Of a stretch of DNA of 64,000 nucleotides, positions 52,900 to 61,583 are shown piece by piece. The DNA lies in the NCBI GenBank assembly GCA_050789445.1, contig JAILXR010000001.1:1426001-1490000 (forward strand), read 5' to 3'. Under the pieces are notes generated by a model. That model was not told the origin of the DNA, did not search any database, and saw only the letters and a list, made by a program, of their open reading frames with translations. Origin of the DNA: JAWSVE01 sp050789445 (GTDB taxonomy: Bacteria > Pseudomonadota > Gammaproteobacteria > Pseudomonadales > Cellvibrionaceae). A program made the position numbers and the translations under genes. Numbering within the stretch: the first letter of the stretch is position 1; every line of letters begins with the position of its first letter.

Positions 52900-53983
52900 A
52901 CGGGCTAATTTTTATTTTATTACGCCCTTCTTTTTTTGCTATATACATTGCCGAATCAGCAGCCCCTAGTAACTCTTTCCCTACAGCGATGAGATCACTA
53001 GAATTTTTATCGTTAGGAATCCATGTTGTCAGACCAATCGAGACTGTTATAGGAATTTCTTTTTTGTCCGTAGTGATTAATGGGTATTTTGCGATTGTTT
53101 CTCGAACACGATCAGCAATAATTTCTGCTTGCTTACTTTCACAATTTGGTAGCAAAGCAACAAACTCTTCTCCACCATAACGCGCTAACAAGTCAGTTTT
53201 TCTTAGCTCTTCGTTGATGTGTAATGCAACCTGCCTTAAACATAAATCGCCCGTCTGATGGCCGTAGGTGTCATTGATGTTTTTAAAATGATCGATATCC
53301 ACAAACATACAAGACAATTGGGCGGACTGCCTTTTAGCTCTCTCTAACTCTTTAATTAGTTCTTCTTCAAAACTTCGCCGGTTTCGAACCTGAGTTAAAA
53401 TATCTTCTTGTCCCTGTCTCTTTAATTGCTCTAGTGCAACGCAGTTCTCTAAACACACTGCGACCATTAATGCTAAATGCCACATAAAGCTAACCGCTTT
53501 ATCTGCACTATAGCGTTTAGAAGAATGGCTCGCAAAATGTAAGCTGCCTATTTGTCTTTGCTGCCTCATCAAGGGCAATAATGCAGCGCTACCAATTTTG
53601 TCAACATTTGGGAACAATCGAGTGCTTTTTAATACATCCAGCTCACCCAGCCTGACAGAAGGAACACCCTCATATAACTGCTCAAAAAAATCTTCTGTAT
53701 GACGTAACTGAAAACAATTGTTGAAGTCCCCAAGATCGAGATGCTCCATCAAACCCGCTAACGAATAATCAGGATCATAAAGTACTAGACTCACGGCGGC
53801 CAAATCAAAATGTTCTTTTGCACCTTCAAACAGACGATCTAAAAGTTCGGATAATTTACGACAACCTAATAACTGGAATTCATAATCATGAAAGCGTGCT
53901 TGTATCTGTTGATTTTCTTCGATACGAACAAGTAAATTAGTTACTGTCTGACTCAGCCGTTGATAGTCTTGCTCGTTTTTCAT
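52835..53983 (-). CDS. GAF/DUF484-GGDEF diguanylate cyclase
   Basis: A 382-residue cytoplasmic cyclase making cyclic di-GMP. Residues about 1-200 form a short coiled coil and a DUF484/GAF-like sensor (FDLAAVSLVLYDPDYSLAGL, AALLPLMRQQRQIGSLHFAS). The GGDEF domain starts at QEDILTQVRNRRSFEEEL; the active site is RYGGEEFVALL and the product-inhibition site RKTD lies five residues before it. MshE in the same window carries c-di-GMP-binding motifs, so the pilus is one possible target. It overlaps the convergent cyclotransferase gene by 65 bp. Confidence 0.93.
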   Translation of the reverse strand: MKNEQDYQRLSQTVTNLLVRIEENQQIQARFHDYEFQLLGCRKLSELLDRLFEGAKEHFDLAAVSLVLYDPDYSLAGLMEHLDLGDFNNCFQLRHTEDFFEQLYEGVPSVRLGELDVLKSTRLFPNVDKIGSAALLPLMRQQRQIGSLHFASHSSKRYSADKAVSFMWHLALMVAVCLENCVALEQLKRQGQEDILTQVRNRRSFEEELIKELERAKRQSAQLSCMFVDIDHFKNINDTYGHQTGDLCLRQVALHINEELRKTDLLARYGGEEFVALLPNCESKQAEIIADRVRETIAKYPLITTDKKEIPITVSIGLTTWIPNDKNSSDLIAVGKELLGAADSAMYIAKKEGRNKIKISPFNDSVLSQESQLESESANTSL

Positions 53984-54285
53984 ATCGTCCTTAATCAGGG
54001 TAAAAAAATAGGAATATTTTCAATAAACTCTTAACACCAAAGTATAGACGAAGGAAATCAATTTTACCCTATTCACTCGTAACACAAACTAATCACTAAA
54101 AAACATTTTCTTTTCAAGCTTCTTTGCAATGCTTAGCACAAGATTACCATCAACTTCTAACGCCCAACATTCGCATATAGCTTAGAAAATCTTTGCAATC
54201 TATCGATCTTATATTGAAAGGCCTGTAAAATGTTTGCCAGGCTTGCAATAAAAACATAAGAAGCCTAAATAAATAAGGGGAAGCA
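53984..54285. other. 302-bp divergent region, cyclase / lipoprotein
   Basis: Non-coding. AAGGGGAAG before 54286 is the ribosome site of the small lipoprotein. No operator was recognised. Confidence 0.4.
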
Positions 54286-54471
54286 ATGAGATTGACCAAG
54301 AAAAAAATCATTACATTAATTGCTATGACAACAGTTATTTCTGCTTGTGGCGGTGGCGGCGGAGGCGGAAGTAGTAGCGGGGGAAATACTGTGAACGAAG
54401 GTACTGGTGGCGCAAATAATAAACCTGGCTATTGGGATACATTGCAGTGGAACCAAGACAACTGGTCTTAG
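54286..54471 (+). CDS. Tiny Gly-rich lipoprotein
   Basis: A 61-residue precursor with a type II signal (ITLIAMTTVISAC; lipidated Cys21), a run of seven glycines plus Ser/Gly/Asn linker, and an aromatic tail (KPGYWDTLQWNQDNWS). The mature peptide is about 40 residues. AAGGGGAAG is a strong ribosome site. The tail with repeated Trp-Asp/Asn pattern looks like a docking or recognition peptide, though I know no named family. It is followed 62 bp later by the secreted repeat protein and probably forms an operon with it. Confidence 0.75.
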   Translation: MRLTKKKIITLIAMTTVISACGGGGGGGSSSGGNTVNEGTGGANNKPGYWDTLQWNQDNWS

Positions 54472-54533
54472 ACACACTGCTCTCAAAATAAAAATTAAAC
54501 GCTTAATAAATTATTTAGAATATTGGGAAATAA

Positions 54534-55589
54534 ATGATCAACATCATACATAAAAAAAATACAACTTCAGCGGCTATTCGCTCACACCGCCTTACTTTAC
54601 TCACTGCCTTACTCTGTAGTTTTTGCTACGCTCAAGCCTATGGTAGTGAACTCAACATTCCTAATCAGTTCAGCAGTGGCACACCTGCTATCGCTGCACA
54701 AGTCAATGAAAATTTCAGCACAACAGCCGCCTCAGTGAATGATAACTTTACTCAAGTCACAGCAGCACTAGCTCAGCTCGCGACCTTACAAACAACCATA
54801 ACTGATTTACAAGATACAATTGCCAGTCTTCAAACTACCGTGAATAATCAACAAAATACTATTGCCAGCCTACAAGCCAGCTCAGTTGATGGCCTTGCAG
54901 ACTTCTTGAGTATTGAAGTAGACAGACAAGGCAACCCAGCGGCGGTTTTTAGTGCAGTAAACCTCCATCTCAATAATGGTGAGGCGTCTAAAAATACGGA
55001 AACAATCAACGGGTTAGGTAATCTAATTATAGGCTTTGACGAAGAATCAATATCAACACGCAATGTGTGCTCTCATGGTGGTTTTGACAGTGATGCAATA
55101 TTCTGCCAAAGCAACGGACATGTCTGGTCAACCATTCATAAAAGTGGATCACATAACTTAGTGGTGGGGCCTCAACACAACTACAGCCAAAGCGGTGGAT
55201 TTGTATCTGGTATGAACAATACAATCAATCAAATCAGTGCCAGTATCAGTGGAGGAAGTGTCAACACGGCCAGCGGGTTCCTCAGTAGTGTTAGTGGCGG
55301 CAGCGGTAATACTGCAAGCGGATACCTGAGTAGCGTTAGTGGTGGGATTAATAATCTTGCAGACGGAATCAACAGCAGCATCCTTGGCGGCGAGAGAAAC
55401 TCTGCTAGTGGAGACAGAAGTAGCATCAGCGGTGGCGATAGCAACACTTCGAGCGGGTATAGAAGTAGCGTTAGTGGTGGCCTATCCAACACAGCCGGTG
55501 GAACTTATAGCAGTGTCAGTGGTGGTGATGGCAGAAATGCTCCTAATTCTCGTGATTGGGCTGCTGGCACTTTATTTGAAAATGACTAA
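54534..55589 (+). CDS. Secreted coiled-coil protein with YadA-head-like 15-residue repeats
   Basis: A 351-residue exported protein. Signal peptide with a long basic N-region (cleavage near residue 37). Then FSSGTPAIAAQVNENFSTTA, a motif common at the N-terminus of bacterial extracellular fibres, and a coiled coil (about 78-118, LQTTITDLQDTIASLQTTVN). Residues 236-335 are seven repeats of 15 residues with consensus SSVSGGxxNTASGYx, like the left-handed beta-roll of YadA/Hia heads. There is no outer-membrane anchor domain, so it is not a complete trimeric autotransporter. A terminator follows. It may trimerise and be held by the preceding lipoprotein; that is inference. Confidence 0.8.
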   Translation: MINIIHKKNTTSAAIRSHRLTLLTALLCSFCYAQAYGSELNIPNQFSSGTPAIAAQVNENFSTTAASVNDNFTQVTAALAQLATLQTTITDLQDTIASLQTTVNNQQNTIASLQASSVDGLADFLSIEVDRQGNPAAVFSAVNLHLNNGEASKNTETINGLGNLIIGFDEESISTRNVCSHGGFDSDAIFCQSNGHVWSTIHKSGSHNLVVGPQHNYSQSGGFVSGMNNTINQISASISGGSVNTASGFLSSVSGGSGNTASGYLSSVSGGINNLADGINSSILGGERNSASGDRSSISGGDSNTSSGYRSSVSGGLSNTAGGTYSSVSGGDGRNAPNSRDWAAGTLFEND

Positions 55590-55602
55590 TTCCAACTAAT
55601 AC

Positions 55603-55648
55603 AAGCCATTGACCCGGTAAAATTATCGACTGGGTCAATGGCTTTTAA
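55603..55648 (+). terminator. Terminator after the repeat-protein gene
   Basis: Thirteen-bp perfect arms AAGCCATTGACCC/GGGTCAATGGCTT with a 16-nt loop, followed by TTTTAAA. It closes the lipoprotein/repeat-protein unit. Confidence 0.85.
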
Positions 55649-55875
55649 AGTTTGCTCTTGAATGAAAAATTAGAAAATATTCATGATGAAAAAATTACTA
55701 CAGTTTAAGGACAAGTTCCTTTAAAAAACTCTTCAGCCAACACCAAATGCTTTTTTATTTTCCCTAAGATTTATCACCCCGAATAATTTCTAAAAAAACA
55801 ACAAAAGAGCTGTTTCTTTCTTGTTACTCAGCTAATCTATTGTCATATATACACTAGCTATATTGGCTAATAATT

Positions 55876-56598
55876 ATGACAAAAAAATTCTCCTCCATTG
55901 TTGTGTTAACTGGCGCTGGGATTTCAGCAGAATCAGGCATTAAAACATTTAGAGCTAGCGATGGGTTATGGGAAAACCATCGTATAGAAGATGTTGCTAC
56001 GCCAGAAGCATTTGAAAGAAACGCATCTCTTGTACATCATTTTTATAATTTACGCAGACAACAACTCACGAATGGTATTGAACACAATAAAGCACATCAG
56101 GCTTTAGCTGAATTCGAATGGGAATTTCTCGGCAACAACAGAAACTCTTTCACTTTAATTACACAAAACGTTGATAACTTACACGAGCTGGCTGGAAGTA
56201 ATTCTGTCATTCATATGCATGGTGAATTGTTAAAAGTCCGATGCATTGCGTCAGGAAAAATATTTGATCGACATACCGATCTTCATTCAGAAACCATTTG
56301 CCACTGCTGTAATCTTTCCCATACTTTACGTCCACATATAGTATGGTTTGGTGAGATGCCTTTATTTATGGATAAAATCGAGAATGCACTTGCAAAGTGC
56401 GATCTATTCATTGCCATAGGTACGAGTGGTAATGTCTATCCTGCAGCAGGCTTTTTCCAAATGGCAAAGCATGCCGGAGCACAAACAGTAGAATTAAATT
56501 TGGAGCCATCCGTCAATGCAGATGAGTTTGATGAATCTATTACTGGTGTAGCTACAAAAATCGTACCTGAATATTTGAAATCACTTTGTATGAACTAA
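55876..56598 (+). CDS. cobB: NAD-dependent protein deacylase CobB (sirtuin)
   Basis: Removes acetyl or succinyl groups from lysines with NAD. The 240 residues start VVLTGAGISAESGIKTFRAS, the NAD-binding signature. Tyr and Arg in HHFYNLRRQQL are the pair linked to desuccinylase activity. ITQNVDNLHELAGS and VIHMHGELLKVRC contain the catalytic His; the zinc site is formed around KVRCIASGK and CHCC. HIVWFGEMP follows. It lacks the N-terminal extension of the long E. coli form. No clear ribosome site. Confidence 0.95.
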   Translation: MTKKFSSIVVLTGAGISAESGIKTFRASDGLWENHRIEDVATPEAFERNASLVHHFYNLRRQQLTNGIEHNKAHQALAEFEWEFLGNNRNSFTLITQNVDNLHELAGSNSVIHMHGELLKVRCIASGKIFDRHTDLHSETICHCCNLSHTLRPHIVWFGEMPLFMDKIENALAKCDLFIAIGTSGNVYPAAGFFQMAKHAGAQTVELNLEPSVNADEFDESITGVATKIVPEYLKSLCMN

Positions 56599-56808
56599 GG
56601 GTCAGAGATACTCGCAATCTACAGACTTAAAGGGACGAAGAGAGAGATTAAAAGAACTTTGACATCATTGATTCGATTCCCTACTCTTCTCCCTTTATAA
56701 TGACCTCAAATATTGAGATCGCTTATTATCGCTGTATTCATTGGCAGGTATATTTACACAACATACAAAGACAAACAGCTTTCTTTTGATTAAAGTATCT
56801 CTGAAACT

Positions 56809-57576
56809 ATGGATCATACAATGCAGGAATCTATTATTTCTTCTTTTCCTAAATGTCATAGTACGCCTCAGGTTTCGTGCAGTCAGTGTCGCTTAAATAC
56901 TTTATGCTTACCGATTGCAATGCATGTTGAAGAAGTTGACAAGGTCGATAGTATTATTCAGCGTGGCCGGCCTATACATAAAGGCGAATTTTTATTTCAT
57001 GGCGAAGATACGTTCTCTGCCGTTTACGCTGTGCGATCTGGTTGCATTAAAACGGTTACCATCTCTGGTGAGGGGCAAGAACAAGTCACTGGTTTTTATT
57101 TGCCAGGAGAGATATTAGGGATGGATGGTATTGCACTAGGCAAACATACTAACTCTGCCGTTGCACTCGAAACGTCAGCTATTTGTGAAATTCCCTTCTC
57201 CCATTTAGAGAGCCTTAGCTCAGAAATTCCAAGCTTGCAGCGCCATGTTTTTCAGTTACTGGGAAAAGAAATTGCAGTTGATCAGCAACTCATTACATTA
57301 CTGAGTAAGAACAGCGCTGATGAAAGAGTAGCTACTCTATTACTGAGTATTTCCAGCCGTAATAGCCGACGAAACTTATCGTCAACTCATTTTCGCTTAC
57401 CGATGTCCAGAGCAGAAATCGGAAATTATCTGGGGCTGACAGTAGAAACTGTGAGCCGAGTATTAAGCCGGCTCCAGAAAAACATGATGATCGCAGCCGA
57501 TAAAAAAGAAATTACCCTTTTAGATATTCCAAGATTGAGGGAGTTAGCCCAAGGTACTGTCAACGAAAAGGCTTAA
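56809..57576 (+). CDS. fnr: Fnr/Anr-type oxygen-sensing regulator
   Basis: A 255-residue CRP/FNR-family activator for low-oxygen growth. The N-terminal cluster cysteines lie in CSQCRLNTLC plus a fourth in RSGCIKTV, the arrangement that holds the oxygen-labile 4Fe-4S cluster. The cyclic-nucleotide-like fold is followed by the dimer helix and a C-terminal helix-turn-helix (MSRAEIGNYLGLTVETVSRV) whose E-x-x-S-R contacts FNR boxes (TTGAT-N4-ATCAA). The ATG at 56809 is chosen; a second Met lies four codons later. It follows cobB by 210 bp. Confidence 0.95.
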   Translation: MDHTMQESIISSFPKCHSTPQVSCSQCRLNTLCLPIAMHVEEVDKVDSIIQRGRPIHKGEFLFHGEDTFSAVYAVRSGCIKTVTISGEGQEQVTGFYLPGEILGMDGIALGKHTNSAVALETSAICEIPFSHLESLSSEIPSLQRHVFQLLGKEIAVDQQLITLLSKNSADERVATLLLSISSRNSRRNLSSTHFRLPMSRAEIGNYLGLTVETVSRVLSRLQKNMMIAADKKEITLLDIPRLRELAQGTVNEKA

Positions 57577-57740
57577 AAAACGCTCTCTTATGGCACGACC
57601 TATTTCCTTGATTGCTCTTTCTTAATTGACAAAGAATTTAACTAATCCACGAAAATAGATATTAAATTCAGACTCGTTTAAAACTGAACACCACCGTCAT
57701 AGATAATTTTTTCGATTAAAACCAGATAATTTGAGACAAA

Positions 57741-58337
57741 ATGACCACTTCTCACAGGCTTCCCCAAGTAATCCAGTTGATAGACCAGGCCAATGCAGAT
57801 GATCCAAATAAAGCATATATTGGCAAAACTGAGTATCCAAAAGAACAGCTCTATTCAAAGCGAATGTCCGAGCGCTTAGCGGTATTCTACCCTGATACGC
57901 CAGAAACCCTTCAAATTGCGGCTCATGCTCAACATATTCAACGATGGAAAAGCCCTCGAGACTCTTACCCAATGAACAGAAGCGGATATCTTCAATGGCG
58001 AAGAGAGCTGGGAAAATTTCATGCAAAAGTAACGACTGAATTAATGGATAAGGTAGGTTACGAAGCAGCTGAGCAGGACATTGTAACGAGCCTCCTCACT
58101 AAGCAGCAAATCAAGCTTAATCCCCTCGCCCAAGCCCTTGAGGATGTCATATGCTTAGTTTTTATCGAGTACTATTTAGAAGATTTCGCGGCAAAGCATT
58201 CTGAGGAAAAGCTTATCAGTATCATCAAGAAAACATGGGCTAAGATGTCAGACAGAGGGCAACAAGCGGCGCTAAAACTTCCCATCAAAGAAGAATTACT
58301 GACTTTCGTAGGCAACGCCCTTAATCAAAATTCATAA
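57741..58337 (+). CDS. DUF4202 family protein
   Basis: A 198-residue soluble protein with the conserved order of this family: VIQLIDQANADDPNKAYIGK, YSKRMSERLAVFYPDTPETL, AAHAQHIQRWKSPRDSYPMN and YLQWRRELGKFHA. The conserved His, Glu and Asp residues suggest an HD-like all-helical metal enzyme, but no activity is established. LNPLAQALEDVICLVFIEYY near the C-terminus is another family block. It is preceded by fnr, with 164 bp between. Confidence 0.88.
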   Translation: MTTSHRLPQVIQLIDQANADDPNKAYIGKTEYPKEQLYSKRMSERLAVFYPDTPETLQIAAHAQHIQRWKSPRDSYPMNRSGYLQWRRELGKFHAKVTTELMDKVGYEAAEQDIVTSLLTKQQIKLNPLAQALEDVICLVFIEYYLEDFAAKHSEEKLISIIKKTWAKMSDRGQQAALKLPIKEELLTFVGNALNQNS

Positions 58338-58770
58338 TCGAATCTCAGCAATAACTTATAAACCCAGAGCATACAAACACGGCCACCTACCCAACCTAAA
58401 AATTTTTTTTGGTAAATCAAAATAGCCCTACTCGATCGTAAACCTGCTAAACCTGATGACTCAAAACGTCTTTTTTCAAACAACTAGAATTGCCAAATAA
58501 TCTCGAATAGCCCCTGTATTCGGTCGCTTTAGGGGTATTAATGGTAAACATTGAAACCAGAGCCACCTGATCAAAATTTAACCTCTTATAACCAAAAAAC
58601 ACCTAACTTCTGTACAATATACCCACTTTTTGATCAATCCGATTATAAAAATAAAAATTTAAGAATATTTTGTTACGAATAAAGTATTAGTGTTGACTTG
58701 GTATTCTGCTGTGATATACATCACATTAACAGTGTGACATCTCTTCTTAAAACAATTTTTATATAAGGGC
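58338..58770. other. 433-bp intergenic region with regulated promoter at its right end
   Basis: The left 350 bp show no gene, RNA or repeat. The right end holds the promoter and CRP-like site described separately. Confidence 0.5.
58693..58725 (+). promoter_or_regulatory. Promoter with CRP/Vfr-like site
   Basis: TTGACT (58693-58698), 16 bp, then TATACA (58715-58720) form a promoter for the exported 182-residue protein. TGTGATATACATCACA (58710-58725) is a full match to TGTGA-N6-TCACA, the CRP consensus, and covers the -10 box. A site at this place would favour repression of this start, or activation of another start further downstream. The motif is seen; CRP/Vfr binding is inference. Confidence 0.65.
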
Positions 58771-59319
58771 ATGACTATGAACAGGATGATGAAAAAAATA
58801 CTCGGCACTTGCCTATTGTTGGTGGTTGCCTCCCCAGCGTTTAGTTGCGACGAAGCTTGCCAAAAGGAAAAGGCGTCAGCTAAACACAATATTGAACTTC
58901 CCGGTTACTTATCTTGGAAATTCTGTGACGATACTAAAGCATCTTTCATGGAAGGTGATATTTCTAGCTTAGAGAATTACAAGAATAAGCGATTAAACGT
59001 TCAACACAGAAACAGAATGAAGAACATTAAATCTTTCGTCGAACAGCGAAAAGAATGGCTACAAGAGTGCGACCAGTACTTTGATTTAACTAATCATGGC
59101 CGAATTTTCATTGATAGTAAGACCACAAAATCAATATTTGCAGCAATGGATTCAGTAGCAACGGAGCTAGGCGCACTGATTGGCGGCGTTACTTATGTTT
59201 CTGAAGGCGTAGATCAAGATGAAAACCAGATCATTGCCAGTAAATTCGACACGCTATTTAAATTGGTCGATGCACATAAAACTCAATCAATGCTTAAATC
59301 ACAATTTGTTACAAACTAG
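58771..59319 (+). CDS. Exported protein of unknown function
   Basis: A 182-residue protein with a signal peptide (ILGTCLLLVVASPAFS). The mature part is helical and charged with four cysteines (FSCDEACQKE, WKFCDDT, LQECDQYF), suggesting two disulfides. I recognise no family. AAGGG lies 4 bp before the first ATG (58771) and at better distance from a second ATG at 58777. It has its own promoter with a CRP-like site and probably a terminator in the structured stretch at 59402-59473. Confidence 0.7.
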   Translation: MTMNRMMKKILGTCLLLVVASPAFSCDEACQKEKASAKHNIELPGYLSWKFCDDTKASFMEGDISSLENYKNKRLNVQHRNRMKNIKSFVEQRKEWLQECDQYFDLTNHGRIFIDSKTTKSIFAAMDSVATELGALIGGVTYVSEGVDQDENQIIASKFDTLFKLVDAHKTQSMLKSQFVTN

Positions 59320-59401
59320 ATGATTACTAGCCGATACGTTCCAGCTAGAGGACTAATGACAAGCAATATCAAAATCAAGTTAAGTAGCAAAACTACAATA
59401 T

Positions 59402-59473
59402 AAAAGCGTCGATACATCCCAGTCGATATTACTGCCTTAAAGCAGGATAAGAACGAGATGTCGGCGCTTTTCT
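59402..59473 (+). other. Structured stretch: terminator or small RNA candidate
   Basis: AAAAGCG at 59402 pairs with CGCTTTT at 59464-59470; the stem extends through CGA and CATC on the left to GATG and TCG on the right with small bulges. The loop contains its own hairpin CTGC...GCAG. TTTTCTTT follows. It may be the terminator of the exported-protein gene, or a short structured RNA. Confidence 0.4.
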
Positions 59474-59606
59474 TTATCCTCTCTTCAGCAGTTTCATCTG
59501 TTTTGATCTCTATCTATCATCTATCTAACTAATCTTACTTTTTGCTCATCTAGCTCTTTCATTGCCTCCAGCCACCTCTTTCTCCCCTTCAGTAGTGCTT
59601 CCGGAA

Positions 59607-59927
59607 CTAAGCTTCATCTACCTTACTGCCACCTAAACAATTAGGAGAGTCTGCGACTTGTTGGCTCTCCTCCCATTCTTCTGGAGCAAAGGTATGCAAA
59701 GCCAAAGCATGTACAGGCCCCTTAAGTTGAGCAGCAAGCAGTTGATAGATTTTCTGGTGCCTTTGAACCTGACGCACGCCCTTAAAAGCATCAGATACAA
59801 CAATCACTTTAAAATGCGTCTCAGAATTTTCAGGGACGCTATGCTGATAGCTTTCGTTTTCAACAACACAATAAGATGGAGCCAACTCTCCATCTAAAAT
59901 GCTCTCTATTTCTTTTTGTATAATCAA
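59607..59927 (-). CDS. BolA family protein
   Basis: A 106-residue BolA/YrbA-like protein. It starts MIIQKEIESILDGELAPSYC; the class II KH-like core is SETHFKVIVVSDAFKGVRQV and QRHQKIYQLLAAQLKGPVHA, ending LALHTFAPEEW. The invariant His in ALALHTFAP is present. BolA proteins partner with monothiol glutaredoxins in iron-sulfur handling and may affect transcription and cell shape under stress. The C-terminal 17 residues contain an extra Cys (NCLGGSKVDEA). A 23-bp perfect hairpin lies 42 bp upstream of its start. Confidence 0.92.
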   Translation of the reverse strand: MIIQKEIESILDGELAPSYCVVENESYQHSVPENSETHFKVIVVSDAFKGVRQVQRHQKIYQLLAAQLKGPVHALALHTFAPEEWEESQQVADSPNCLGGSKVDEA

Positions 59928-60405
59928 AATAACCTCTTTAATACATCTCTTGGTTTCAAGTCTGTAAATAATAACAAGCCCATTTCAATGGCATCTAACC
60001 ATTGAAATGGGCTTGTTATTAATCTTGATTCAAAAACTTAATCAAACAAGTCTTTGATAACGCAAATTCTACCCACAATATAGCCATCATACTATGGTTC
60101 ATTGGGGTCACTCTCCCAGACACCTATATCAAAACAATCTATATGTATTTAAGTGGACGATAACTAAATTTCAGTCTATACCTAATGAAAAGACACCAGT
60201 AAAACTACTCATATTTTACCTAAGCAAACAAAAAAGAAGTAAGAGTAATATAAAAACAATTCTGGCAAGTGCGATTTGATATTAGCGATTAACGGCTACA
60301 ACGATTAGCATTGTATTATCGCAAAGAAGCAATATGTTTAAACACTAGAACTTCTTCTTCAACACTTTTAAAAATTTAAACAACTGCTCTGGAGACAATA
60401 AAAAA
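59928..60405. other. 478-bp intergenic region upstream of bolA
   Basis: Contains the 23-bp hairpin described separately. A 61-codon open frame at 60094-60279 has no ribosome site or protein-like composition and is not called. Nothing else was recognised. Confidence 0.4.
59969..60021. repeat. 23-bp perfect inverted repeat (hairpin) upstream of bolA
   Basis: Arms 59969-59991 and 59999-60021 are perfectly complementary over 23 bp with a 7-nt loop (CATCTAA). The centre reads CCCATTTCAATGG...CCATTGAAATGGG. No T-run follows on either side. It is far longer than a normal terminator stem. Confidence 0.95.
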
Positions 60406-60663
60406 ATGAGCCCAAGTCAAGATCGAAAAAACAAGGAATCTGCAAGAGAACATGATGAAAATATTCATCGTTCTTCAATCAATTCCAGAAAAAATTTCGA
60501 GAGCTTTTTTATAAATAGACGTAGCAATTCTCGTCGCTCAGAACTCGACCCCTGTAAAGAAATGCCCGTTGACCTTTACAATAGAAAACGTCGAAAATCT
60601 ACTGACAGAAGGAATAAAAATAAAACCTTAGCGGATGATTTTTACAGCTTTACTGAGAAATAA
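60406..60663 (+). CDS. Small basic protein, unknown
   Basis: An 85-residue hydrophilic protein with many Arg, Lys, Ser and Asn residues and one Cys. It contains SFFINRRSNSRRSELDPC and YNRKRRKSTDRRNKNK; repeated RR-S and DRR patterns suggest a nucleic-acid-binding or disordered small protein. TGGAGA lies about 11 bp before the ATG. No family recognised; it is called because of the length, start signal and biased composition, but could be spurious. Confidence 0.45.
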   Translation: MSPSQDRKNKESAREHDENIHRSSINSRKNFESFFINRRSNSRRSELDPCKEMPVDLYNRKRRKSTDRRNKNKTLADDFYSFTEK

Positions 60664-60836
60664 AACCTCAGCTAATATCTCAACCATTATTCCCTCGCCT
60701 AAAAAATTTGATATAACAATCTGAAAATTTTCTAAAAATAAAATTCCAATTTCGTAAAAATACAGGCTACAATCATAAAACTATAATGACATGTGCACCG
60801 CCATAATTCATTATGACTGTAGTGCAGGTAAGTATT

Positions 60837-61565
60837 ATGATTCGGTTTTATTTTCTTTCTTTCTTATGGCTAGTCTTTTCTTCGAATACTTACCCAGGAG
60901 AAACAGGACCATGGGAACTGCAAATTAGTAACAATTCCACATCTGAAGTTACCTTATATTTTCGTAACTACCCTGATTCAAAAATCCCAGAATTCAAAGC
61001 CATAACGACCATTCAATCTACAATGGCAAGTGTTCTAGCCGTGCTTCTAGACTATGACGCCTGTAAAAAATGGGTGCATCAATGTGAACATTCGTTTTCA
61101 ATTCAAAGTATTAATTCTCGAGAACAATACATATACCAGATAAACAAACTTCCATTTGTCAAAGATCGTGATGTTATATTGCACGCGACTTTGTTTTTCT
61201 CGGAAGAAGCGAAAAATATTACAATAAAGCTAATTGCAGATCCTGACTTTTGCAGTCGTGCATCTGAAGAACTTTCCGAAAACTGTAAAAGCATTGACCC
61301 CTCTAGGTATGTGCGCGTAACAACAGCCATAGGGCATTACGAACTTAAAGAGATAGGAAATAATATTCAAGTGACATGGCAGCAATATTTAGAGCCTGGT
61401 GGATTTTTACCAAACTGGCTAGCAAAATCCCAACTTTCAGATTTACCAATAAAAACATTAATGACATTACATAAAATAGTAAAAGAAGAAAAATATCAAA
61501 ACACTTCGCTAAGGATGAACAATCAAGAATTACAGCTGACTTACTATACCGAAAAATCAGGATAA
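60837..61565 (+). CDS. Exported START/SRPBCC lipid-binding-like protein
   Basis: A 242-residue protein from the ATG at 60837 (AGGTAAG upstream; the frame also opens 8 codons earlier). Signal peptide MIRFYFLSFLWLVFSSNTYP. The mature sequence follows the bacterial START-domain pattern: WELQISNNSTSEVTLYFRNY, FKAITTIQSTMASVLAVLLD with YDACKKWVHQCEHS, then INKLPFVKDRDVILHA, and GHYELKEIGNNIQVTWQQYL with EPGGFLPNWL. Such proteins bind hydrophobic ligands; the ligand is unknown. This is the second exported helix-grip protein in the window after 3955-4506. Confidence 0.85.
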   Translation: MIRFYFLSFLWLVFSSNTYPGETGPWELQISNNSTSEVTLYFRNYPDSKIPEFKAITTIQSTMASVLAVLLDYDACKKWVHQCEHSFSIQSINSREQYIYQINKLPFVKDRDVILHATLFFSEEAKNITIKLIADPDFCSRASEELSENCKSIDPSRYVRVTTAIGHYELKEIGNNIQVTWQQYLEPGGFLPNWLAKSQLSDLPIKTLMTLHKIVKEEKYQNTSLRMNNQELQLTYYTEKSG

Positions 61566-61583
61566 TATTTCAAATCTGTTTAC

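Noticed and set aside
55230..55540. Regularly spaced repeats as a CRISPR array
   Set aside because: Repeats are in-frame protein repeats without unique spacers.
56598..56612. AAGGGTCAGAG just after cobB, resembling the core of the mobile-element end
   Set aside because: Only 11 bases match and the GGATC part and an inverted partner are missing; too short to call a remnant.
56629..56697. Imperfect inverted repeat (AAAGGGA..GAAGAG / CTCTTCTCCCTTT) between cobB and fnr
   Set aside because: Imperfect pairing with a long loop and no T-run; could be chance in purine/pyrimidine-rich DNA.
60094..60279. 61-codon plus-strand open frame between the hairpin and the small basic protein
   Set aside because: No ribosome site, unlikely composition and no family resemblance; treated as chance.
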